This document shows positions 16,752-25,058 of a DNA stretch of 64,000 nt, in pieces (the first letter of the stretch is position 1; the number at the start of each line of letters is the position of its first letter). The notes under the pieces were generated by a model. It was not told the DNA's origin. It made no database searches and was given only the letters and a program-made list of their open reading frames with translations. This DNA comes from Alkaliphilus transvaalensis ATCC 700919. GTDB lineage: Bacteria; Bacillota; Clostridia; Peptostreptococcales; Natronincolaceae. Both the position numbers and the translations under genes were made by a program. The stretch spans positions 124,001 to 188,000 of the forward strand of contig NZ_JHYF01000009.1 in the NCBI RefSeq assembly GCF_000621485.1, read 5' to 3'.

Positions 16752-18890
16752 TTAAACTGCATTAACTTTTTCTTCTTTAACAACCTCGATTTTGTGCTCT
16801 AAACTAACTTTAGCATCAAATTCTAAACGGTCTTTAAACTCCTCTTTTTTACCCTTGTTCCAAGCCTGAACTGGTCTATGGAAACCAACAACTCTAGTCC
16901 AAACTTCTGCTTCTTTTCCACACTGTGGACATTCAAAGTGCTCTCCCTTAATATAGCCATGGTCTGAGCAAATAGAGAAGGTAGGGGTAATTGTAAAATA
17001 AGGAATCTCACTATTTTCCATAATTCTTTGTAGCAATTGCTTACAAGTTTCTATATCTTCAACTTCTTCTCCGATAAAGCCATGAAGGACTGTTCCACCA
17101 GTATATAGGGTCTGTAGTTTTTCTTGTAACTCTATTGCTTCAAAGATATCCTTCGTATGACCAACTGGTAATTGGGTTGAATTTGTATAATAAGGTTCTT
17201 CATCCCCTTGAGTAAATATTTTAGGATATACCCTTTTATCCATTCGTGCGAAACGATAAGCTGTACCTTCTGCTGGTGAAGCTTCTAAGTTCCAAAGGCT
17301 TCCTGTTTCTTCTTGGAAGATTTGAATTACTCGGTTCATAAATTCCATTACTTCCACAGCAAACTCGTTTCCTTCTTCCGTTGTTATATCTTTGCCAAGA
17401 AGATTAATACATGCCTCGTTCATACCATTTAAGCCGATGGTAGAGAAATGATTTTTAAAGTACTCTCCTGTGGAGTCTTTAACCCCTTGAAGATAGTATC
17501 TTGAATATGGATATAATCCTACATTCATATACTCTTCCAACACAGCCCTCTTAGCTTCGCAGATTTCTTTAGCATACTCCATTAATTCTCTAACTCTTTT
17601 CTTAAATTCTTCTGGCGTATTGGCTACATATCCGATCCTAGCCATATTTAATGTTACTACATTAATTGATCCAGTTAATGGGTTTGCACCAAATAGTCCA
17701 CCACCTCTTTTTCTAAGCTCACGGTTATCAAGACGTAATCGACAACACATAGAACGAATATCTTCAGGTGAAAGATCTGAATTTACAAAGTTAGCAAAGT
17801 ATGGGGTTCCAAATCTTCTGGTCATTTCCATGATGGAATTTACCACTGGTGAATTCCAAGGGAAGTCATTTGTAATATTTACGGTTGGTATTGGGAAGCT
17901 GAAGGCTCTACCTGCTCCATCGCCCTCCATCATTACTTCACAATAGGCTTGGTTAAATAGATCCATTTCTTTTTGGAACTCCCCGTAGGTCTTATCCATT
18001 GCCTTGCCACCAATAATAACTGGTTGATTCTTTAATAACTGGTGGGGTGTAATATCTAATGTAACATTAGTAAAGGGGGTTTGAAACCCAACTCTTGTTG
18101 GTACATTTAAATTAAAAATAAACCGTTGTACCGCTTTTTTTACTTGTTTATAATCTAAGTTATCATAATAGATAAATGGTGCTAAATATGTATCTATACT
18201 AGAAACTGCTTGAGCACCTGCAGATTCTCCTTGTAATGTATATAAAAGATTTACTAATTGACCTAAAGCTGATTCAAAGTGTTTTGGTGGTTTAGATTCA
18301 ATCTTACCTTCTGCACCTCTAAATCCTTTTCTTAAGAAGGCTTCCAAATCCCAACCACAACAATAGGGGGCTAAAAGACCTAAGTCATGTATATGTAAAT
18401 CACCTCTAATATGAGCATCTCTTAAATCTTTTGTATATATTTTATTAAGCCAATACTTAGACGTTATACTTTCTACAATATGATTGTTAAGGCCCTGTAG
18501 AGAATATCCCATATTAGCATTTTCATTTACTCGCCAATCCTCAAGATTAACATACTCTTCAACCATTTTTTCTGCATCCATAAAAAGGTTTTTAACTTCT
18601 CTGATTTCTTCGTGTCTTCTTCTATACAAAATAAAAGACTTTGCAGTTTTTGCATGTCCTTCTTCAATTAGCACTTTTTCTACTATATCTTGTATATCTT
18701 CAACTGATGGAATACTAACTCCGTAGGTTTCATTTGTAATATCAATTACAATTTTGGCTAGTTTTACCGCCGTCATTTCATCTGTTCCACCTACTGATTT
18801 CGCCGCTGCAAAGATGGCATCTTTGATCTTAGTGCTGTTGAAATCAACAATTTCTCCGTTTCGTTTTTGTATCTTATTAACAGCCATCAT
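16752..18890 (-). CDS. nrdD: Anaerobic (class III) ribonucleoside-triphosphate reductase
   Basis: A 712-residue glycyl-radical enzyme making dNTPs without oxygen. An N-terminal ATP-cone (residues 4-95, beginning VNKIQKRNGEIVDF) gives allosteric control. The catalytic core contains NLNVPTRVGFQTPFTN near 230-245. Near the C-terminus the zinc site Cys residues lie in CSDHGYI and CPQCGKE. The glycyl-radical segment RVVGFHRPVQAWNKGKK, with the radical Gly in VVGF, follows at about residues 668-684. Two adjacent ATG codons follow a strong GGAGGGG; the upstream one is used here. A candidate NrdR box overlaps the promoter. Confidence 0.95.
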   Translation of the reverse strand: MMAVNKIQKRNGEIVDFNSTKIKDAIFAAAKSVGGTDEMTAVKLAKIVIDITNETYGVSIPSVEDIQDIVEKVLIEEGHAKTAKSFILYRRRHEEIREVKNLFMDAEKMVEEYVNLEDWRVNENANMGYSLQGLNNHIVESITSKYWLNKIYTKDLRDAHIRGDLHIHDLGLLAPYCCGWDLEAFLRKGFRGAEGKIESKPPKHFESALGQLVNLLYTLQGESAGAQAVSSIDTYLAPFIYYDNLDYKQVKKAVQRFIFNLNVPTRVGFQTPFTNVTLDITPHQLLKNQPVIIGGKAMDKTYGEFQKEMDLFNQAYCEVMMEGDGAGRAFSFPIPTVNITNDFPWNSPVVNSIMEMTRRFGTPYFANFVNSDLSPEDIRSMCCRLRLDNRELRKRGGGLFGANPLTGSINVVTLNMARIGYVANTPEEFKKRVRELMEYAKEICEAKRAVLEEYMNVGLYPYSRYYLQGVKDSTGEYFKNHFSTIGLNGMNEACINLLGKDITTEEGNEFAVEVMEFMNRVIQIFQEETGSLWNLEASPAEGTAYRFARMDKRVYPKIFTQGDEEPYYTNSTQLPVGHTKDIFEAIELQEKLQTLYTGGTVLHGFIGEEVEDIETCKQLLQRIMENSEIPYFTITPTFSICSDHGYIKGEHFECPQCGKEAEVWTRVVGFHRPVQAWNKGKKEEFKDRLEFDAKVSLEHKIEVVKEEKVNAV

Positions 18891-18921
18891 ACCCCTCCTA
18901 TTGTACTTTTATCTAAGTTAA

Positions 18922-18966
18922 ACACTACATATTGTATATATTACATATTTTTGAGATGAAATACAA
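18922..18966 (-). promoter_or_regulatory. nrdDG promoter with overlapping NrdR box
   Basis: On the minus strand TTGTAT, a 17-base spacer and TAATAT form a promoter. Immediately after and touching the -10, ATACAATATGTAGTGT (18937-18922) matches the known NrdR consensus acaCwAtATaTwGtgt at 14 of 16 positions. Only one box was found; NrdR operators usually come in pairs. Confidence 0.5.
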
Positions 18967-19046
18967 GGGTACTTAAGTCTTATATTAGACCCCTTTTGCC
19001 ATAAATTCTACTATATTCTTTCTTATCCTTCCTCATTTATTATCAG

Positions 19047-19082
19047 AAAAAAAAATAGGAGCGTTTTTATATAAACGCCCCT
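19047..19082 (-). terminator. Terminator of the TetR-controlled ABC operon
   Basis: A 10-bp stem with one mismatch, AGGAGCGTTT/AAACGCCCCT, is followed on the minus strand by a run of T. It lies just beyond the small membrane protein stop. Confidence 0.85.
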
Positions 19083-19100
19083 AAAGCCATTGTAAAATCA

Positions 19101-19295
19101 TTATCTCAGCATGAAAGCTAAAATAGTAAATGCAACTGCAAATAGATAAATCATTATTTTAAGATTTTTCTTACCCATCTTACTCATTAGTAACCTTGTT
19201 TTAGGATTTCCTTCGAACATAATGGGAAATTCAAAGATACCACCAACGAAATAGAAGACTGCCAGTAAAAAGAAGATCATTGACCAAATTGACAT
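19101..19295 (-). CDS. Small membrane protein at the end of the ABC-2 exporter operon
   Basis: A 64-residue protein with two hydrophobic spans (residues 4-26 and 46-62) separated by a basic loop, KTRLLMSKMGKKNLK. It starts 12 bases after the second permease stop with the Shine-Dalgarno AAGGGGGT and is followed by the operon terminator, so it is a real gene. I do not recognise the family; an accessory subunit of the exporter is a guess. Confidence 0.65.
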   Translation of the reverse strand: MSIWSMIFFLLAVFYFVGGIFEFPIMFEGNPKTRLLMSKMGKKNLKIMIYLFAVAFTILAFMLR

Positions 19296-19307
19296 TTCAT
19301 TACCCCC

Positions 19308-20033
19308 TTAAAGATTATTATTCTTTTTAAAGATCCTAAAGGCAACTGTCATTAAAATCAAATTGTAAAAGACTCCTATTCCAATATATTGATAAAAATT
19401 TAGGTTCATGTCTATAAACCCTGCATTAATTTGTGGTTCTAATAAAGCAAATTGAACAGCCTTCCCAGCCCAATGACCAGGGGCTATAGCAAATAACCAT
19501 TCTTTAGCATCTAGAAAGAAAAATCCTCCTATTGGTAGCATTAACATAAAACCAGTAGCCTTCATGGTTACAAAACCTTCTACTTTATTCTTTGCATATG
19601 CATTGATCAAGAGGGCGTTAATGGGGGTTTGAAGGGATGATAACAAAGCAATTAATAGAATATTTCCCCCAGACATTTCAATGGCCCCAGTAAACCAAAT
19701 GATAAAGAAACTAGCTAATACTGCAAGAAGATAGACAAAGGCAATTTTAAACCATATATAAAGTTTTAGAGAGACTGGAGAAATTTGAATCGACTCAAAA
19801 ACCTGATCATCTCGATCATCCAATAGGGAAAAGCCCGCCATAGCTCCATAGGCATAACCTGCCAGTAATGCCATCAGCATAGCCACAACCCCCATAGCCT
19901 GACCCTCCACCACCTCCTGCTGAATTAAATACTTACCAATTCCGCCTAACAGCAGTGGCCAAATCATCATTACGGCAGTCATTTTCTCTCGAATTAGATT
20001 CTTTATTTCAAACTTTGCCATAGTTAAGATCAC
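19308..20033 (-). CDS. ABC-2 type transporter permease (second subunit)
   Basis: A 241-residue membrane protein with six predicted helices. It begins MILTMAKFEIKNLIREKM, the cytosolic coupling helix typical of ABC-2 permeases. It differs in sequence from the preceding permease but has the same length, so the two probably form a heterodimer with the ATPase upstream. It lies 3 bases after that gene. The organisation (TetR, ATPase, two permeases) resembles drug-export systems described as fluoroquinolone-export type; the substrate is inferred only. Confidence 0.82.
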   Translation of the reverse strand: MILTMAKFEIKNLIREKMTAVMMIWPLLLGGIGKYLIQQEVVEGQAMGVVAMLMALLAGYAYGAMAGFSLLDDRDDQVFESIQISPVSLKLYIWFKIAFVYLLAVLASFFIIWFTGAIEMSGGNILLIALLSSLQTPINALLINAYAKNKVEGFVTMKATGFMLMLPIGGFFFLDAKEWLFAIAPGHWAGKAVQFALLEPQINAGFIDMNLNFYQYIGIGVFYNLILMTVAFRIFKKNNNL

Positions 20034-20036
20034 TTT

Positions 20037-20762
20037 CTACACCCCCGTTTCCCGCATGACATAATCCATAAATTTGGGCTTAATCATAAATCGATATAAT
20101 CCAATGGACAACAAAATAAGATACCCATATCCAAATAAAAGCTTTCCAGTTTCTATTTCTCCTACACTGGCATTTATAAGGATTCTTGAAACTTCTGGTG
20201 GAAGGATCATTAAATATCTACCAAAATCAGCACTGATAACCCCAACTAATATAAGGATTGATGGTAGGAGAAAAATAAAAGTATACATGATAAAATAAAC
20301 CAACATTGAAGTAAAATCCTTTGCCATGTAAGCTATTCTAATGCCAATCATGGTATGAACAACAGTTACGATAATCACCCCTCCAACTAGTAATAAGTAG
20401 TTAAAGGTTACGCCCTTCATCAAGTATAAGGCAATAGATACAAAGGCTACAGTAAAAAGAGAATTAAGAACATTAACTAACACTTTCGAAAAAAGGTATT
20501 GTCTTTCTGTGATTGGAGAAATCATGATGGAGTTAATGGTATGCTCTTTCTTTTCATAAAAGAGGGTGGCTCCAACCAGTAAAATAGTCATCATTGTACT
20601 ATCCATCAAGAAAATAAAGGGGATAAATATTTGAAGTTCTTGCCCTTCAAAAAACCATGCAATCACTAACCAAAAAAGTAAAGCAACAAAATTGGCGGAA
20701 AATAAATTATATTTATTTAATCTATCAAATTCTCCCTTAACAAGTACTTGTAGGTTAGCCAT
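20037..20762 (-). CDS. ABC-2 type transporter permease (first subunit)
   Basis: A 241-residue membrane protein with about six helices and an N-terminal amphipathic start (ANLQVLVKGEFDRLNKYNLF). The loop EKKEHTINSIMISPITERQY near 70-89 (E-x-x-x-T-x-x-x-I-x-x-x-P-I) is the coupling region usual in ABC-2 exporters. It overlaps the ATPase stop by 8 bases, so translation is coupled. Confidence 0.82.
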   Translation of the reverse strand: MANLQVLVKGEFDRLNKYNLFSANFVALLFWLVIAWFFEGQELQIFIPFIFLMDSTMMTILLVGATLFYEKKEHTINSIMISPITERQYLFSKVLVNVLNSLFTVAFVSIALYLMKGVTFNYLLLVGGVIIVTVVHTMIGIRIAYMAKDFTSMLVYFIMYTFIFLLPSILILVGVISADFGRYLMILPPEVSRILINASVGEIETGKLLFGYGYLILLSIGLYRFMIKPKFMDYVMRETGV

Positions 20763-21606
20763 TAAGCCCCACCCCCGTCACCTTTATAAAGATTTCTTCT
20801 AGGGTTGTTTCTCCACTATGGATGGTTTCAACTTCTTTGCTTTGTAATAACTGGCAAAATTCTGGCTGTTTAATTTCTTCCATCGAGAATTCTTTACTAA
20901 TCAGATTACCCGCTTCTTTATATTCTATCTTAACGCTACGCTTTCCATATTTAAGCTTAAGGTTTCTTGGAGAATCTATTTCTTTTAATTTTCCATCAAC
21001 AATAAAGGCTACTCGATCACATAACTGTTCAATATCACTCATAATGTGACTAGTTAAGAAAACCGTTCCCCCTTGTTGTTTAAACTCTAAGACCATATCC
21101 TTCATAATTCTTGCATTAACAGGGTCTAATCCATTAGTGGGTTCATCAAGAAAAAGCATTTTGGGATTATTAATTAATGCCCTAACGAAATTTAATCGAA
21201 TTTTCATTCCCTTTGAATATTCTCCAGCTTTTTTGTTACGGTCTTCCCATAATCCTACCCGTTTTAGCAGAGGTTCTACATCAACAGTATTTTTATAAAG
21301 TTTTTTAAAGAACGCTAAATTCTCCATAGCGGTAAGTTTTGAGAAGGAAATTGGCATCTCAAAGGACACACCTATATCTTCATAAAATTCATCATGATAA
21401 CTAGCCAAAGATTTCCCTTTATATTCAATTTCTCCTTGATAATTTGGTAACAGCTTAATTAAAACCTTCTGAGTTGTACTTTTTCCTGCTCCACTTGGAC
21501 CTAAGAAACCAAATATTTCTCCTTCTTTAATCTCAAAGTCAATTCCATCAATGGTATTGCCTTTACTTTTAGGGTATTGGTAGCTTAAATTTTTTACATT
21601 AAACAC
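20755..21606 (-). CDS. ABC transporter ATP-binding protein (drug-export type)
   Basis: A 283-residue ATPase. Walker A is GPSGAGKST near residues 36-44, the signature EYSKGMKIRLNFVRAL near 130-145, Walker B MLFLDEPTNGLDP near 150-162 and the switch His is in VFLTSHIM near 187. The YSKGM signature and the C-terminal extension after residue 220 are typical of ABC-2 drug or lipid exporters. Its start overlaps the TetR gene by 8 bases. Confidence 0.9.
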   Translation of the reverse strand: MFNVKNLSYQYPKSKGNTIDGIDFEIKEGEIFGFLGPSGAGKSTTQKVLIKLLPNYQGEIEYKGKSLASYHDEFYEDIGVSFEMPISFSKLTAMENLAFFKKLYKNTVDVEPLLKRVGLWEDRNKKAGEYSKGMKIRLNFVRALINNPKMLFLDEPTNGLDPVNARIMKDMVLEFKQQGGTVFLTSHIMSDIEQLCDRVAFIVDGKLKEIDSPRNLKLKYGKRSVKIEYKEAGNLISKEFSMEEIKQPEFCQLLQSKEVETIHSGETTLEEIFIKVTGVGLNG

Positions 21607-22204
21607 TTGAAATCCCTCCTTTTATAATTTTTAAAAAGTCCATCGTCTTTTTTAATAAATTTTCAGCAGATCTTGTTTTATAAAACTCTTTTACAAAACT
21701 GAGATTTAAAGCATAGATTAAATCGATTACAGCATTGGCATCTACATCAGGCTTTATTAGCCCTCTTTTTTTATCAATCTCAATTTGGTCTTTTAAAAGT
21801 TGGAAACCATCAGGAAAATTTTCCCTTAAATTTGTTATGAAGTCACTGTCATCCATATCCATTAATGCCCCAATTTGATAATATTTAGGATTATCTTCAG
21901 CCCACGTTAAGATCATCTCTAGCATATGAAGATAAGTATCAAAGAAATCTGCATCTGGTTTCAATTGTTTAGAATTTTTTGCTACATTCATCTTTTCTTT
22001 TCCAATTTCAGTTAATACATATAAATATAAATCTTCTTTATTTTCGAAGTACTGATAAAAGCTACCTCTAGGAATACCAGCATTTTTAATAATTTGGTTG
22101 ATAGAGGCTTCACTATAACGTTTTGTAGAAAATTCTTCAACTGCTGCAGAAAAGATCTTCTTTTGCTTTTCTTCAATTAAGTTGTAAAATGTGTCTTTTG
22201 GCAA
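21599..22204 (-). CDS. TetR-family transcriptional regulator of the ABC exporter
   Basis: A 201-residue regulator with an N-terminal helix-turn-helix (about residues 13-57: IFSAAVEEFSTKRYSEASI, then RGSFYQYFENKEDLY, the diagnostic TetR recognition helix). A helical ligand-binding domain follows. It is the first gene of the exporter operon and overlaps the ATPase gene. Two overlapping palindromes sit just upstream of its promoter and are the likely binding site. Confidence 0.92.
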   Translation of the reverse strand: MPKDTFYNLIEEKQKKIFSAAVEEFSTKRYSEASINQIIKNAGIPRGSFYQYFENKEDLYLYVLTEIGKEKMNVAKNSKQLKPDADFFDTYLHMLEMILTWAEDNPKYYQIGALMDMDDSDFITNLRENFPDGFQLLKDQIEIDKKRGLIKPDVDANAVIDLIYALNLSFVKEFYKTRSAENLLKKTMDFLKIIKGGISSV

Positions 22205-22226
22205 TTAAATAACCTCCTTTGATACC

Positions 22227-22280
22227 ATAATATCTCAAAAGAAACGATGTGTCAACCCTGTCATATGACAAATATGTCAT
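22227..22280 (-). promoter_or_regulatory. Promoter and overlapping palindromic operators of the TetR operon
   Basis: On the minus strand TTGACA (22255-22250), 17 bases and TATTAT (22232-22227) form a near-consensus promoter. Just upstream lie TGTCATATGACA (22259-22270, perfect palindrome) and the overlapping ATGACAAATATGTCAT (22265-22280). These give three alternating half sites, probably bound by the TetR protein. Confidence 0.7.
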
Positions 22281-22329
22281 TTTAACAAAAAAAATTTTGA
22301 TACTATAAAATCATAGTATATGTGTTAAA

Positions 22330-22479
22330 TGAGGAAATTGTATCATACCATAAATCTGAACTTAAATTCGTTTTATGCAAAGGTGAAAGCTGAGTCGTCC
22401 ATTGTGAAAAGCAGATGTCCCAAATCTTAGCGAAGTTTCATTTTGCATTACTTTAAATATTAATTATGCAATTTCTTCA
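22330..22479. repeat. Dispersed intergenic repeat, longest copy (about 150 bp)
   Basis: The ends are imperfect inverted repeats: TGAGGAAATTGTAT on the left and ATGCAATTTCTTCA on the right (12 of 14 matching as inverses). The interior carries CTGAGTCGTCCATTGTGAAA, shared almost exactly with the copy near 45.56 kb, and TTTCATTTTGCATTA, shared with the copy near 62.9 kb. It has no coding potential. The layout is that of a small non-autonomous element. Confidence 0.65.
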
Positions 22480-22504
22480 AATAAGATAAGCTTCTTCTAC
22501 AGAC

Positions 22505-22535
22505 TAAACCCCTCTATTTACCATAGAGGGGTTTA
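22505..22535 (-). terminator. Terminator-like hairpin after the 60-residue protein gene
   Basis: The stem TAAACCCCTCTA/TAGAGGGGTTTA is a perfect 12 bp with a 7-base loop. U-tracts are poor on both strands. It lies 15 bases beyond the stop. Confidence 0.65.
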
Positions 22536-22549
22536 AATTACATTCCAAC

Positions 22550-22732
22550 TTAACTCCAGGTTGGTTTATTAAATTGATTACCACTGGCCTTTATTCTTTC
22601 TCCTTCATCTTGAGAAACAATATAAGCTTCTATCCCTTGGTCAGCATATTCCTTAACTCTTTTTATTGCTTCGTCCCTTGCAATAGCCTCTGACAATCCG
22701 TTCTCTGTTCTAACCATAAATTTTTGCTCCAA
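22550..22732 (-). CDS. Small hypothetical protein downstream of the FMN-binding lipoprotein
   Basis: A 60-residue soluble protein (MEQKFMVRTENGLSEAIARD at the start; ends NQFNKPTWS) with a predicted beta-alpha-beta pattern. It starts 13 bases after the lipoprotein stop, behind AAGGAGGCCTCACCTTGG, so it is co-transcribed. I do not recognise a family. Confidence 0.65.
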   Translation of the reverse strand: MEQKFMVRTENGLSEAIARDEAIKRVKEYADQGIEAYIVSQDEGERIKASGNQFNKPTWS

Positions 22733-22745
22733 GGTGAGGCCTCCT

Positions 22746-23228
22746 TTAATTATCTTCAGCTTCCTCTAGGGCTATTCTTGCAACTGAAACGAAGTCGTTG
22801 TATGAAGCTGTTGCTCCAGTTACTGTTTCAACCTGTTCAATATCTTGGGTTTCAATTAAACTATTTTCTAATGCTGGATAAGCTTCTACAGCACTAACCC
22901 CTGCTTGCTCTTCCCATCTTTCATTATAGTCTTCATCTTCTGATTTTAATCGACCGTCTTCGTGCTCTTCGTCATAGGTTACACTAGTAATTTCTCCACC
23001 AGATATGGTAATTTCAATAAAGGGCATCCATCCTCTTTCGCCTCTTTCACCTTCTGCACGATATTCACCATCGGCATATGTAGGTGTATCTGCTGGTGGC
23101 TCTTCTGCTGCTGGTGGTGGTGTTTCTTGTTCTGGCGGCGGGGTTTCTTCTGCTGGTGCACAACCTACTGCCACAGCGAAAATCATCAATACTACTAACA
23201 ATAAAGGTAATAATTTAGATTTTTTCAT
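22746..23228 (-). CDS. FMN-binding (flavinylated) lipoprotein
   Basis: A 160-residue secreted lipoprotein. The signal peptide spans residues 1-22 with lipobox AVGC, so Cys23 is lipidated. A Pro/Glu-rich linker (about 26-50) follows, then an FMN-binding domain beginning YADGEYRAEG. Near the C-terminus VTGATASYNDF carries the (S/T)-G-A-T motif, whose Thr is covalently flavinylated by ApbE in this family. It would act on the outer face of the membrane as an electron carrier. No apbE or electron-transport partner is in the window. The E/P-rich linker is compositionally biased. Confidence 0.85.
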   Translation of the reverse strand: MKKSKLLPLLLVVLMIFAVAVGCAPAEETPPPEQETPPPAAEEPPADTPTYADGEYRAEGERGERGWMPFIEITISGGEITSVTYDEEHEDGRLKSEDEDYNERWEEQAGVSAVEAYPALENSLIETQDIEQVETVTGATASYNDFVSVARIALEEAEDN

Positions 23229-23285
23229 GTAATCTCCTCCATTTAGTATTTTTGCAAGTATCTTGCACTAATACTATTTTGGATA

Positions 23286-23326
23286 AAAAAGTCTCCCTCT
23301 ATTCATATTTTTATGAATAAGGGAGA
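23286..23326 (-). terminator. Terminator after the SpoVB/MurJ-like gene
   Basis: An interrupted stem CTCCCTCTATTCAT/ATGAATAAGGGAG is followed on the minus strand by ACTTTTTT. It separates the flippase gene from the lipoprotein gene. Confidence 0.75.
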
Positions 23327-23334
23327 AGAAAAAA

Positions 23335-24873
23335 TTAAAAGAAGGAAGATTTATTTTTTCTATCGACTCCACCCATTAGAAGTAACATTCCAAAGTAGAG
23401 AATCACGCCAACAACGATTGAGATTAAAGTTGATAAGGCTTCAATCGTAACGATTCCTAGACTATACTTAAAAGTAAGTTGCACACCAAAAACCATTACG
23501 ATAGCCGATATCATTGGTTTAATGAAAACTTCTTTAAGATTGATTTTAAATTTAATTAGCCGCTTTAACTCAAAATAATTTAATAACATGATTACTAGAT
23601 AGCCAGCAATAGTGCCAATTACTGTACCAATAATATTTAGGTAAGTTACTAACAGTAGATTGCTAACCACCATCTTTACAATAACTCCTATGATCAGATT
23701 TCTAACAGGTAAAAAGACTTTATTCATACCTTGCAGTATACTAGTTAAGGTTTGGGCAAGAGAAATAAATACTACATTTAAAGCTAAAATCTTTAATATT
23801 TCCCCTCCGGCTTCGGTTTCTCCCCATAATAAATGAACAATTTCTTGAGACATAATGGAAAGGCCTACTGCAGCTGGGAGTGCAATGATGACGGTGGTTT
23901 TAATTCCAGCTACGATCTTTTCAATTAATTCATAATTTTTCCTTCTACTATAGGATTCTGAAATTGCTGGTACTAAACTAGCTGCCATAGCCATACTAAA
24001 AGTCAAAGGAACATTCATTAATGTAACTGCCTTCCCCGTAAGTTGCCCATACAAAATAGTTGCGCCTTCCACAGTAAAGCCACTCTCAATTAAGCGGGAA
24101 TGGACAATGATAGAATCGATTAACCCCATCACTGAGCTTAAAACTGCCCCGACGGTTATTGGCAGGGCCAACCATGTAATTCTTTTAATAATGTCCCATG
24201 TTTTTTCAATTCCTTTATGATCTATCGGGGTTTGATTAAAGCCATTATAGCTAAAATAGCTAATAATCATAACAATCATCCCAAAAAAGGCTCCTGCCGT
24301 TGCTCCGAAAGAGGCAGCCCCTGCTGCAAAACCTACGCCTCTACCAACAAATAGATAAGCTAGCCCTACTCCTATCACGACTCTACCAATCTGCTCTACA
24401 ATTTGAGACACAGCAGTAGGCATCATCATTTGCATTCCTTGAAAGTATCCCCTAAAGGCCGACATTACCGAAACAAAGAAGGGGGCAAGGGCTAACCCTA
24501 TGATGGAATAGTAGGCCTCACTTGGCCATTCTAATAATTCTATAATATAATTTGCACTAAAGAATAAAAATAATGAAGTAAACATACCGATAATAAAAAG
24601 CATAAAAAAAGAAACTCTAAAAACCCTTCTCGCACCATACAGGTCATCTACAGCTATTTTCTCTGAAATTAATTTAGATATGGCAGCGGGAAAACCGATC
24701 AACGATACTGCAAGTAGCACCGTATAGATTGGATATGGAAGGCCAAATAGCCCCATTCCTTCATCATGGATTAACCTTTGAAGAGGGATCTTAAAGAATA
24801 TACCTAGAAATTTTGCAAATAACCCTGCAAAGGCTAAAATAAATGCCCCCTTTAAAAACTTATTATTAGACAT
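23335..24873 (-). CDS. Polysaccharide/lipid II flippase family protein (SpoVB/MurJ-like)
   Basis: A 512-residue MOP-superfamily membrane protein with about 14 helices. The N-terminus (GAFILAFAGLFAKFLGIFFKIPL) and GLFGLPYPIYTVLLAVSLIGFPAAISKLISE near 40-70 are the blocks shared by B. subtilis SpoVB and YtgP. SRLIESGF and YGQLTGKAVTLMNVP lie in the middle. It probably flips a lipid-linked cell wall or cortex precursor. Which of SpoVB, YtgP/MurJ or another paralogue it is cannot be settled without a tree. It is transcribed divergently from pepV. Confidence 0.85.
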   Translation of the reverse strand: MSNNKFLKGAFILAFAGLFAKFLGIFFKIPLQRLIHDEGMGLFGLPYPIYTVLLAVSLIGFPAAISKLISEKIAVDDLYGARRVFRVSFFMLFIIGMFTSLFLFFSANYIIELLEWPSEAYYSIIGLALAPFFVSVMSAFRGYFQGMQMMMPTAVSQIVEQIGRVVIGVGLAYLFVGRGVGFAAGAASFGATAGAFFGMIVMIISYFSYNGFNQTPIDHKGIEKTWDIIKRITWLALPITVGAVLSSVMGLIDSIIVHSRLIESGFTVEGATILYGQLTGKAVTLMNVPLTFSMAMAASLVPAISESYSRRKNYELIEKIVAGIKTTVIIALPAAVGLSIMSQEIVHLLWGETEAGGEILKILALNVVFISLAQTLTSILQGMNKVFLPVRNLIIGVIVKMVVSNLLLVTYLNIIGTVIGTIAGYLVIMLLNYFELKRLIKFKINLKEVFIKPMISAIVMVFGVQLTFKYSLGIVTIEALSTLISIVVGVILYFGMLLLMGGVDRKNKSSFF

Positions 24874-25058
24874 ATAATATCTCCTTCACAATTGAAATAC
24901 TTTATTTATGTATATTCCTTTAACTAGTTCCTTTATGATTCACCTTTATTACAATATAAAAAAATCTAATCCCATAGCCAATAACCTAAAGAAATTATAT
25001 TTTTATTCTAAATGTGGTATCATAATGGAGTAATCCTTAAAATGAAAGGAGTTTAACA

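Noticed and set aside
22300-22319. ATACTAT/ATAGTAT inverted repeat as a further operator
   Set aside because: It could equally be an AU-rich terminator on the minus strand (followed by CAAAATTTTTTTT), and no adjacent gene start supports an operator.
22979-23161. Gln/His-rich and Cys-rich frames opposite or within the FMN-binding lipoprotein
   Set aside because: They come from the repetitive Pro/Glu-rich linker coding sequence read in other frames; the lipoprotein frame has the signal peptide, lipobox and flavinylation motif.
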